NCBI GenBank assembly: GCA_028877275.1
Contig: JAPPFP010000006.1
Location: 434,001 to 498,000, forward strand
DNA: 64,000 nucleotides
Direction of reading: 5' to 3'
Origin: Acidobacteriota bacterium
Lineage (GTDB): Bacteria; Acidobacteriota; Thermoanaerobaculia; Multivoradales; Multivoraceae
This document shows, piece by piece, positions 15,029-22,471 of the stretch. The number at the start of each line of letters is the position of its first letter. Positions within the stretch are counted from its first letter, which is position 1. The notes beneath the pieces are model-generated. The model searched no databases and was not told the DNA's origin. It saw nothing but the letters and a program-made list of their open reading frames with translations. The translations under genes and the position numbers were made by a program.

Positions 15029-17131
15029 TCAGCCGCTGAGCCGCCCGCCGGCCGCGGCCGTCTCCCGCAGCAGCGGCGCGGCCTGCCACTGGTCGGCGTC
15101 GAAGCGCCCGGCATAGTCGTCGAGGATGTCGACGATGCGGTCGAGGCCGAACTCGTCGGCCCAGAACATGGGGCCGCCGCGGTAGACGGGCCAGCCGTAG
15201 CCGTTGATCCAGATGACGTCGATGTCGCTGGCGCGCAGCGCGATGCCCTCCTCGAGGATCTTCGCTCCCTCGTTGACGGAGGAGAGCAGGCAACGGTTCA
15301 GGATCTCCTCATCGCCGATCTCACGCTGTTCGATGCCCAGCCGGCCGGCGAGGTCGCGGGCGAGGTCCATGACCTCCGGGTCGGGCGCCGCGGCTCGCGT
15401 CGCCGAGTCGTACACGTAGTAGCCGCGGCCCGTCTTCTGACCGCGGCGGTCGCGCTCGCAGAGCATCTCGCGCAACGTGCTGGACGAGGAGGTCTCCGCA
15501 TTCCAGCCGACGTCCAGACCGGCGAGGTCGCTCATGCGGAACGGACCCATCGGCATGCCGAAGTCGTAGAGCACCCGGTCGATGTCCCAGGGCAGCGCGC
15601 CCTCGAGCACCAGGCGGTCGGCTTGCAGGCGGCGCTGGAAGAGCATCCGGTTGCCGACGAAGCCGTGGCAGACGCCGACCAGGGCCGGCACCTTGCCGAT
15701 CGTCCGGGAGATCGACATCGCGGTAGCGATCGCGTCTGGCGCGGACTCCTCGCCGCGCACGACCTCGACCAGCTTCATGATGTTCGCCGGGCTGAAGAAG
15801 TGCATGCCGACGACGTCCTCAGGCCGGCCGGTGGCGCGGGCGAGCTCGTTGACGTCCAGGTAGGACGTGTTCGTGGCCAGCAGTGCGCCGGGCCTCGCGA
15901 TACGGTCGAGCTGGCCGAAGACACGCTTCTTCAGGTCCATGTCCTCGAACACCGCTTCGACCACGAGGTCGCACTCCGCGAGCGCGTCCCGGTCGGTGCC
16001 GCCGTCGAGCAAGCCCATCCGCTCCTCGACCTCGTCGGCCGTTAGGCGTCCTCGCGCCGCGCTGCGTTCGTAGTTGCTTCGCACCGTGGCCAGGCCGCGG
16101 TCGAGCGCGTCGCGGCTCTGCTCGACGATCGAGACCGGGAGTCCGGCGTTGGCGAAAGCCATCGAGATGCCGCCGCCCATCGTGCCGGCGCCGAGCACAC
16201 CGACGCGGCGAATGTCCCGGACCGGCGTGTCGGCGGGGATGTCGGGGATCTTGCGCGCCGCGCGCTCGGCGAAGAAGTAGTAGCGCTGGGCCCGCGACTG
16301 GGGGTCGGCATGGAGCGTCCGCGACAGCTCTGCCTCGCGCGCGAGCCCGTCGTCGAACGGCAGTTCGACCGCCGCCTCGATGCACTGAATGCAGACCTCG
16401 GGGGCATTGAAGCCCCGTGTCCTGCGCGCTATCCGGCGCCGGAAGTCGCTGAAGATCGTCGGGTTCTCGCGCAGCACCTCGCGGTGGCTGTCGATGTCCC
16501 GGACCCGCGGCAGGCCGCGTCCCTCGGCCACGGCGCGCAGGGCGAAGCGGATGGCGCCGGGGTCGAGGCCACCTTCCTCGTCGCTGTCGACGACGGCGTC
16601 GATCAGTCCCAGCTCAAGCGCCTCCGCGGCGGTGATGTGTTCCCCGCTCGTGATCATCTCGAGCGCCCGCGGCACGCCGACCAGGCGGGGCAGCCGCTGG
16701 GTGCCGCCGCCGCCCGGCAGGATGCCGAGCTTGACCTCGGGCAGGCCCAGCCGCGCGTTCCGGTCGGCGACCCGGAAGTGGCAGGCCATCGCCATCTCGA
16801 GACCGCCGCCCAGCGCGGTACCGTGAATCGCCGCGACGAACGGCTTGGGTGACTTCTCGATCATCCGCCTGACCTCGTTCGTGTCCGGAGGCAGGCGCGG
16901 TTTGCCGAACTCGCGAATGTCGGCACCGGCGATGAAGGTGCGGCCGCGGCAGACGAGAACCGCCGCCTGCATCTCCGGGTCGTCGGCCACCGCCGGCACC
17001 GCAGCGGCAAGGCCCTCGCGTACGTGCTGACTCAGGGCGTTGACCGGCGGATTGTCGATCCAGATCGCGCCGGCGACTCCGCGTCCCGGTTCCTCCCGGC
17101 GTTCGACGGCTACGGATTGGCTCAACTGCAT
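15029..17131 (-). CDS. Fused enoyl-CoA hydratase / 3-hydroxyacyl-CoA dehydrogenase (FadB/FadJ type)
   Basis: This bifunctional beta-oxidation enzyme hydrates enoyl-CoA and oxidises the resulting hydroxyacyl-CoA with NAD+. The N-terminal crotonase domain shows FIAGADIREF (oxyanion, near residue 67) and the two acidic segments GGGLEMAMAC and LGLPEVKLGILPGGGGTQ. The dehydrogenase part has GVLGAGTMGGGI near residue 312, NTSYL, and HFFSPANIMKLVEVV with the catalytic His near 443, followed by the helical dimerisation region. I chose the ATG at 17131 (700 residues) because ATGGAGAACAAAGCG precedes it and supplies GGAG at good spacing. An ATG at 17146 is the alternative. A far upstream frame start at 17431 was rejected. 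No thiolase is adjacent. It is divergent from the CHEGNY gene at 17211. Confidence 0.92.
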   Translation of the reverse strand: MQLSQSVAVERREEPGRGVAGAIWIDNPPVNALSQHVREGLAAAVPAVADDPEMQAAVLVCRGRTFIAGADIREFGKPRLPPDTNEVRRMIEKSPKPFVAAIHGTALGGGLEMAMACHFRVADRNARLGLPEVKLGILPGGGGTQRLPRLVGVPRALEMITSGEHITAAEALELGLIDAVVDSDEEGGLDPGAIRFALRAVAEGRGLPRVRDIDSHREVLRENPTIFSDFRRRIARRTRGFNAPEVCIQCIEAAVELPFDDGLAREAELSRTLHADPQSRAQRYYFFAERAARKIPDIPADTPVRDIRRVGVLGAGTMGGGISMAFANAGLPVSIVEQSRDALDRGLATVRSNYERSAARGRLTADEVEERMGLLDGGTDRDALAECDLVVEAVFEDMDLKKRVFGQLDRIARPGALLATNTSYLDVNELARATGRPEDVVGMHFFSPANIMKLVEVVRGEESAPDAIATAMSISRTIGKVPALVGVCHGFVGNRMLFQRRLQADRLVLEGALPWDIDRVLYDFGMPMGPFRMSDLAGLDVGWNAETSSSSTLREMLCERDRRGQKTGRGYYVYDSATRAAAPDPEVMDLARDLAGRLGIEQREIGDEEILNRCLLSSVNEGAKILEEGIALRASDIDVIWINGYGWPVYRGGPMFWADEFGLDRIVDILDDYAGRFDADQWQAAPLLRETAAAGGRLSG

Positions 17132-17210
17132 CGCTTTGTTCTCCATGGGACAGGCGCGGGAGGATACCCGCCCGTATACTCCTGGCTCCGCCGATCCAGG
17201 AGATAGAACG

Positions 17211-18218
17211 ATGCCGAGATGCAGTCCGGGCCGTCTTCCGATGCCGACGTTGCTGATTCTTCTCCTTGTCGCGGGAGCGGCGCCGGCGGAGGAGTGGAGA
17301 ACTCCACGGACCGCCGACGGCCACCCGGATCTCCAGGGGATCTGGGCCAACAACAGCGCGACGCCGCTCGAGCGGCCGAAGGCCTTCGGCGAGAAGGCGA
17401 CGCTGACCGACGAGGAGCTCGCCGATCTCAAGCGCCGACTCGAAGAGATCAGGGAAGGTTCCCAGGCCGGCGACCTCCTGGGCGACTACCTGATCCAGCG
17501 GGTGCTGGAGGATCCCGAGTTCCGCGGCTTCGACCAGGTCACCGGCAACTACAACTCCTTCTGGCTCGTCGACCGGGAACTCGACAACCGCACGTCACTC
17601 GTGGTCGACCCGCCGAACGGCCGCATTCCGGCCCTGACCGAGCAGGCGATGGAACGGATGCGGGCGGCGGTGGCCTACGGCGACGAGGTACCCGCCGGTC
17701 CCGAGGACATGACGCTCGGCGTGCGCTGCATCACGTTCGGCGTGCCGAACACCCTGGCCGGCTACAACAGCTACTTCCAGTTCTTCCAGACCGCGGACCA
17801 CGTCGCGATCCTCCAGGAGCTGATCCACGACGTGCGAATCATTCCGCTGGGAGCACCAGCGTCGCTGCCCGACGACCTGCGACTCTGGCATGGCGGCTCG
17901 CGAGGATGGTTCGAGGACGATTCGCTCGTCGTCGAGACGACGAACTACTCTGCCAGCGGCGGCGCCAGTGGTAGAGCGACCGATGGTCTCAAGGTGGTCG
18001 AGCGCTTCACGCGCACCAGCCCGGAGACGATCGAGTGGGAGATCACCTACGAGGACGAGGCGACCTGGGTGAGTCCCTGGACGATGATGATCAGACTTGC
18101 CCGCACCGAGGATCCGATCTTCGAGTACGCATGCCACGAGGGCAACTACGGCCTGACGAACATCCTGTCGGGAGCGCGCGCCCAGGAGCGGAAAGCGGCC
18201 GCGACTGGCGGTCAGTAG
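17211..18218 (+). CDS. CHEGNY-family secreted protein, copy 1 (unknown function)
   Basis: The 335-residue protein has a signal peptide (LPMPTLLILLLVAGAAPAEE) and then DGHPDLQGIWANNSATPLERP. This opening recurs in the paralogues at 34697, 47385 and 49503. Shared motifs are TSLVVDPPNGRIPALT, GVRCITFG, VxLIHDVRIIPL, then WFEDDSLVVETTNYS and, near the end, FEYACHEGNYGLTNILSGAR. The invariant RC and CHEGNY cysteines could form a disulfide or bind a ligand. I know similar proteins only as uncharacterised and abundant in acidobacterial genomes. ATG 17211 has AGGAG at good spacing, and TATACT at 17175-17180 is a plausible -10. Confidence 0.8.
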   Translation: MPRCSPGRLPMPTLLILLLVAGAAPAEEWRTPRTADGHPDLQGIWANNSATPLERPKAFGEKATLTDEELADLKRRLEEIREGSQAGDLLGDYLIQRVLEDPEFRGFDQVTGNYNSFWLVDRELDNRTSLVVDPPNGRIPALTEQAMERMRAAVAYGDEVPAGPEDMTLGVRCITFGVPNTLAGYNSYFQFFQTADHVAILQELIHDVRIIPLGAPASLPDDLRLWHGGSRGWFEDDSLVVETTNYSASGGASGRATDGLKVVERFTRTSPETIEWEITYEDEATWVSPWTMMIRLARTEDPIFEYACHEGNYGLTNILSGARAQERKAAATGGQ

Positions 18219-18250
18219 GAACCCCAGCGCGGCTTGTCCGGTGCGCGCGG

Positions 18251-18313
18251 CTAGTTGATCGCCTCGACGGGTACCGCACTCCTCAGTGTGAGGTCCCGGC
18301 GCGTCACCCGGAC
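18251..18313 (-). pseudogene. C-terminal stub of a fifth VWA paralogue
   Basis: Directly downstream of the VWA gene stop at 18316, in another frame, the minus strand reads GVRVTRRDLTLRSAVPVEAI plus Asn and a stop. This matches the C-termini of the intact paralogues (for example EIRVTRRGLRLRSAVPLPGI and EVRMTRRGLRVRSALPLEAI). Nothing upstream of the stub matches the rest of a VWA gene. It therefore looks like the surviving tail of a copy otherwise deleted, probably by recombination between tandem genes. Confidence 0.75.
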
Positions 18314-18315
18314 AC

Positions 18316-20343
18316 CTAGTCGATCCCCGGCAGCGGCACGGCGCTGCGCAGCCTCAGCCCGCGCCGGGTGACCCGAATCTCCGGTTCGACGGGTGCTCCG
18401 CGAGCCTGATTCGTGTAGTACGTCAGGACGTGCTGGTGTCGCAGGTCCTCCTCGATCTGGTGGAAGACCTGCTCGATCGGTTCGGCCCACCAGCGCGTGT
18501 CGCCGTGGAGTTCCAGGTGGAAGAGGCGTCCTCCCGTCTCTTCGGCGATGCGTCGAAGTCGTTCCCGGTTGCGGCGAAGGGCGACGGCCCCGGAAGTGCC
18601 CGCGCGGGAGTTGTCCAGCTCGATGAAGTAGATCGGCAGGCCCAGCCGCTCCGCGAACTCGCTGGACTGCTCGGGGTTGGAACGGCTGTGCTGGTCGGCG
18701 CCGTCGGTGATGACGACCAGCGCCCGCCGGCCGGGCTCGCTCCCGTACTGCAGGAGGGAGAAGAGGAGTCCGTCGTTCAGGGCCGTCCCGCCCATCGGGA
18801 TCAGGCGGTCCAGTCGCTCGGACAGCAGGGGACGATCCCATGTCAGCGGCTGGACCAGCCGTACCGTGTCGTCGAAGTCGACCAGGAAGGCCCGGTCGTC
18901 GGCCGTCACCGCGGTCGCCAGGAAGCTCTGCGCGATGTACTTCAGGCGGCTCCAGGTAGGCAGCATGCTGTCCGACGAATCGATCGCGAGGCCCAGAACC
19001 AGGGGCACGTCGTAGGCCGTGTGGAGGGCGACCGCGGGGCGGCTCCGGCCGTGTTCGCGTATCTCGAAGTCCTCGGGGGAGAGCCCGCTCACCGGATTGC
19101 CTTCGCGATCCGTCACCAGCACCTGGAACTGGGCCAGTTGGATGTCGATCTCGCTCTGGTAGTCGGCGCCGTGGAGAAGCTGCGCATCTTCCCGCTCCCG
19201 ACCGTCGGCGAGCCTGGCTACGACGCGGATGAAGTCGTCAGCCAGGCCGCCGTCGATCACGGCCGCGACCTGAATCGTGCGCGGGGCGCCGGTTGTCGCT
19301 TCCCGGCCAAAGTCGCGTACCGCCTCCACGAGAGCGTCGCTTCGGTAGAAGTCGACCTGCTCCAGTGTGGCGCTTCGGGGCAGCGAAAGGGATGCCGCGA
19401 CCCTGATCGCGGCGTTTCCGTCGGCCTGGAAGCTGCTCATGGCCGCGATGCGGACGGCGAAAGGCCGGTCCACTTCGTTGAGCAGGTACTCGTCACGCCC
19501 GAGATACGCCCGGTCCCGGCCGTATGCCAGGACTTCGAGCTTCTGCTGGCGCGGCGGTTCAGCCAGGCGGATGCGAGTCTTGAAGGGCCGCTTCCGGACC
19601 AGCCTGATCGATGTGTCGTCGAGAAAGAACTCGACTTCGGCGATTCGTGGGTCGATGATCAGAGGCTCGATCTCTACCGGTCCGCTGAGCAGTTCGCCGT
19701 ATCCGCGTTCGGGCGGCACGATGCGGATGGCGGACGCGGGATCGGCGGAAAGAGCATCCGGATCGAACGGCGGTCGCTCGTAGACGGTGTCGACCTCGAG
19801 CAGGGGCAGGCCCCGCGGTTCGATGTCGGTCCATCGCACGAGCCATTCGCCTTCCCGGAAGAAGGTGTCGACCTGCCGCCCGTCGGAAGCGACCATCTCG
19901 ATCGTGAGCGTTTCGCCGGCCTCGAGGACCCGGCCCCGGACGCCACCGCCGAGGCGCCGCTGCCTGCCGTTGTAGGGCACAGCAAGGGTGATGCCGCGGC
20001 TGTCGAGCAGCACGACGTCCTTCTCGAGAATCCGGATCATGAGCGTCGCGTTGCTCTCGGCGAATGCCTGCGCCAGCAGCCGCATCGTCGACAGGTCGTC
20101 CTCCCGGTCTAGACCCAGGGCATCGATCTTTCGCTCCGGATGCTCGCTGTACGAGTCGTTCCTGATCCATGGGCCGAGAAGCTGGGCAAGTGGCGGCAGT
20201 TCCTGGCTGACGCCGGGAATGCCGAGCATTCGATCGCTCCAGACCTGCCCGGCGCATGGCGCCGGCGGAAGAGCCGTCACGGCAAATGTCGCCGCGGCCG
20301 CCAACCTGGCGGGCAGCACCCATGCTCGCCCCGAAGTCGTCAT
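18316..20343 (-). CDS. Secreted VWA-domain protein, array copy 1
   Basis: This 675-residue protein has an N-terminal signal peptide (RLAAAATFAVTALPPAPCAG). A beta-rich middle contains IRIVPPERGYGELLSGPVEI and FAVRIAAMSS. The segment IQLAQFQVLVTDREGNPVSG then LSPEDFEIREHG opens the VWFA-related acidobacterial domain. The MIDAS motif DSSDS is near residue 454, followed by GGTALNDGLLFSLLQYG and VVITDGADQHSR. The function of the family is unknown; VWA domains bind proteins through a divalent metal. It is the last gene of a minus-strand array and starts 16 bp after the copy-2 stop, so it is probably co-transcribed. Confidence 0.88.
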   Translation of the reverse strand: MTTSGRAWVLPARLAAAATFAVTALPPAPCAGQVWSDRMLGIPGVSQELPPLAQLLGPWIRNDSYSEHPERKIDALGLDREDDLSTMRLLAQAFAESNATLMIRILEKDVVLLDSRGITLAVPYNGRQRRLGGGVRGRVLEAGETLTIEMVASDGRQVDTFFREGEWLVRWTDIEPRGLPLLEVDTVYERPPFDPDALSADPASAIRIVPPERGYGELLSGPVEIEPLIIDPRIAEVEFFLDDTSIRLVRKRPFKTRIRLAEPPRQQKLEVLAYGRDRAYLGRDEYLLNEVDRPFAVRIAAMSSFQADGNAAIRVAASLSLPRSATLEQVDFYRSDALVEAVRDFGREATTGAPRTIQVAAVIDGGLADDFIRVVARLADGREREDAQLLHGADYQSEIDIQLAQFQVLVTDREGNPVSGLSPEDFEIREHGRSRPAVALHTAYDVPLVLGLAIDSSDSMLPTWSRLKYIAQSFLATAVTADDRAFLVDFDDTVRLVQPLTWDRPLLSERLDRLIPMGGTALNDGLLFSLLQYGSEPGRRALVVITDGADQHSRSNPEQSSEFAERLGLPIYFIELDNSRAGTSGAVALRRNRERLRRIAEETGGRLFHLELHGDTRWWAEPIEQVFHQIEEDLRHQHVLTYYTNQARGAPVEPEIRVTRRGLRLRSAVPLPGID

Positions 20344-20359
20344 CGGCGTGCCGCCTCCG

Positions 20360-22453
20360 CTACTCCGTCGTCCAGAGCGGCACGGCGCTTCGCAGCTTCA
20401 GACCCTGCCGGGTCAAGAGGATCTCGGGTTCGGCCGGCGCGTCGGGCGGCTGTTCGGTGTAGTACGTGAGCACATGGTGGTGACGCAGATCCTCCTCGAT
20501 CTGGCCGAACGCTCCCTCTACTCGATGGGTCCAGTGGATGTCGTTGGCGACGAGGTCGACATGGAAGTGACGCCCGCCGGTGTGACGGCTGATTCGTCTC
20601 AGCCGCCTGCGCGCCTGCTCGCGCAACAGCGCGGCACTGGACGTTCTGCCGGCGAGACTTCCGGTTCCGATGACGGGTTTGGCCGACCTGTCCAGTTCGA
20701 TGAAGTAGATCGGAATCCCCAGGCGCTCGGCGTAGTCGGGCGCCTGCTGCCATCGCGAGCGACTGTCCACATCGACACCGTCGGTAACGACGACCAGGGC
20801 CCGCCGCCCGGATTCACGGCGGAACTGCAGCAAGGAGAACAGCAGCCCGTCGTGCAGGGCCGTGCCGCCGCCCGGAACGAGTTGTCTCAGGTGCCTCCTC
20901 AACTGGTGCTGATCGGCGGTCGGCGGTTGCAGCAAACGGACGGTGTCGTCGAAGTCGACCAGGAAGGCCGAGTCCGCGGGCGACAGTGAAGTTCCGAGGA
21001 AGCTCCTGACGACGTGACGCAGATGGCTCCACGCGGGTCGCATGCTCTCCGAAGAGTCGATCGCCAGGCCCAGAAGCAGGCGAATGTCGTTCGCGGTATG
21101 GAGCTGTTCCGGTTTGATTCGGCTACTGCCTTCCCGGATCTCGAAGTCCTCCGCGGTGAGTCGGCTCACCGGGTTGCCTTCGCGGTCCGTCACGAGCACC
21201 TGGATCTGAACCAAGCGGACATCGATCTCCGCCCGGTAGTCGCCCTCCTGGAGGAGTTTGGCGTCCTCCACATCGCGGCCATCGGTGAACTTCGCCCTGA
21301 CGCGAACGAAGTCGTTCGGTTGCGGGCTCTCGATCAGCGCCTCGACGTGAATCGCCTGCGGGGGCCGGGTCTTCGTGGCCTCGCCGAAGTCATCCACGGT
21401 GGTGACGAGGCTCTCGCTGCGGTAGAACTCGACTCTCTCGAGTTGCGCCGACCAGGGCGGCGAGACGGTGGCGTCGACCAGGACGGCCGGGGCGCTTCCC
21501 TCCGGTTCGCCGCGGATGCTCGCGATGTGGATCGCGGCAGGTCCGGCGACCCGGTTCAGGACGAGCTTGTCGGTGCCCAGGAGTTCGCCGTCCTCGCCGT
21601 ACGCGAGGACTTCCAGGGTCTGCTCGCGTGGAGGGTCGTCGAGTTCGATGTGCGTCCGGTAGCGTGGCTGCCTGATCCGCTTCGGAGGACGACCGTCGAG
21701 GCGATAGTCGACGGCGGTGACCGACGGATCGATGACCAGCGTCTGAAACCCGACGCGGCCGCTGAGTGGCTGGCGGTAGCCACGCTCCGGCGGCACGATG
21801 AGGATCGTCGCCGGCCGGGCGAAGCCGCCTACCGTGTCGACGAACGGGTGATCCGATGCCGGGTGATCGAACCTCGAGCCGGGCGCCGGCCGCTCGTAGA
21901 CGGAGCGGAACCTGAGGCCGACATTGTCGAGTCGGTGGCTTCGCAGGTCAGTCGTCCGCACGAGCTGGTCTTGCTCGCGGACGAACGTGTCAACTCCGAG
22001 CCACTCGTTGGCGATGGTCTCGATCGAGAGCGTGTCGTCCGATGAGAGGGCTCGGACCCGGACACCGGAGTCCAGCGACCGCCACGCGGCACCGAGTGGA
22101 AAGGCGCGCGTCTCGCCCCGACCGTCGAGGACCAGAACCGAACCGTCCTCGATCCGGATGAGGATCGCCTGGCGGCGGTCGGCGAAGCTGCCCGCTTCCT
22201 CCTGCAGGATCGACGAAATCCATCGCCCTTCCCGTGCCGCCTGCCCGGCCTCGAGAACGGGATCCTCGCTGAGTTCTTCGTTCAGGACCCAGGGCCCAAG
22301 CACTCCGGCAGGGGAGACGGCGCTCTCGGCCGGAAGGTATCTGGCGACGGTGTCCTGACCGTGCACCGGTTCGGTGCTCGGAAGCTGTAGCGCCAGCAGG
22401 AGGGTGGCCGCGATCGTCATGCCGAGCCGAACGGACGTTACCGGGGCCTGCAC
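20360..22453 (-). CDS. Secreted VWA-domain protein, array copy 2
   Basis: This is a 697-residue paralogue of its neighbours. The GTG start at 22453 has GGAG six bases upstream. A signal peptide is visible (TIAATLLLALQLPSTEPVHG). The conserved middle has ILIVPPERGYRQPLSGRVGF, then IQVLVTDREGNPVSRLTAED. The MIDAS motif is DSSES near residue 464, with GGTALHDGLLFSLLQF and VVVTDGVDVDSR after it. It ends LTRQGLKLRSAVPLWTTE, the same tail pattern as the other copies. It lies between copies 1 and 3 with gaps of 16 and 18 bp, so the three form one transcription unit. Confidence 0.88.
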   Translation of the reverse strand: MQAPVTSVRLGMTIAATLLLALQLPSTEPVHGQDTVARYLPAESAVSPAGVLGPWVLNEELSEDPVLEAGQAAREGRWISSILQEEAGSFADRRQAILIRIEDGSVLVLDGRGETRAFPLGAAWRSLDSGVRVRALSSDDTLSIETIANEWLGVDTFVREQDQLVRTTDLRSHRLDNVGLRFRSVYERPAPGSRFDHPASDHPFVDTVGGFARPATILIVPPERGYRQPLSGRVGFQTLVIDPSVTAVDYRLDGRPPKRIRQPRYRTHIELDDPPREQTLEVLAYGEDGELLGTDKLVLNRVAGPAAIHIASIRGEPEGSAPAVLVDATVSPPWSAQLERVEFYRSESLVTTVDDFGEATKTRPPQAIHVEALIESPQPNDFVRVRAKFTDGRDVEDAKLLQEGDYRAEIDVRLVQIQVLVTDREGNPVSRLTAEDFEIREGSSRIKPEQLHTANDIRLLLGLAIDSSESMRPAWSHLRHVVRSFLGTSLSPADSAFLVDFDDTVRLLQPPTADQHQLRRHLRQLVPGGGTALHDGLLFSLLQFRRESGRRALVVVTDGVDVDSRSRWQQAPDYAERLGIPIYFIELDRSAKPVIGTGSLAGRTSSAALLREQARRRLRRISRHTGGRHFHVDLVANDIHWTHRVEGAFGQIEEDLRHHHVLTYYTEQPPDAPAEPEILLTRQGLKLRSAVPLWTTE

Positions 22454-22471
22454 CCGCGTCTCCGCTTCCCC

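Noticed and set aside
18251..18841. A 196-codon frame ending in the VWA-like tail
   Set aside because: Only the last 21 codons match VWA. The rest is an out-of-frame shadow of the intact gene, so only 18251-18313 is kept as a pseudogene.
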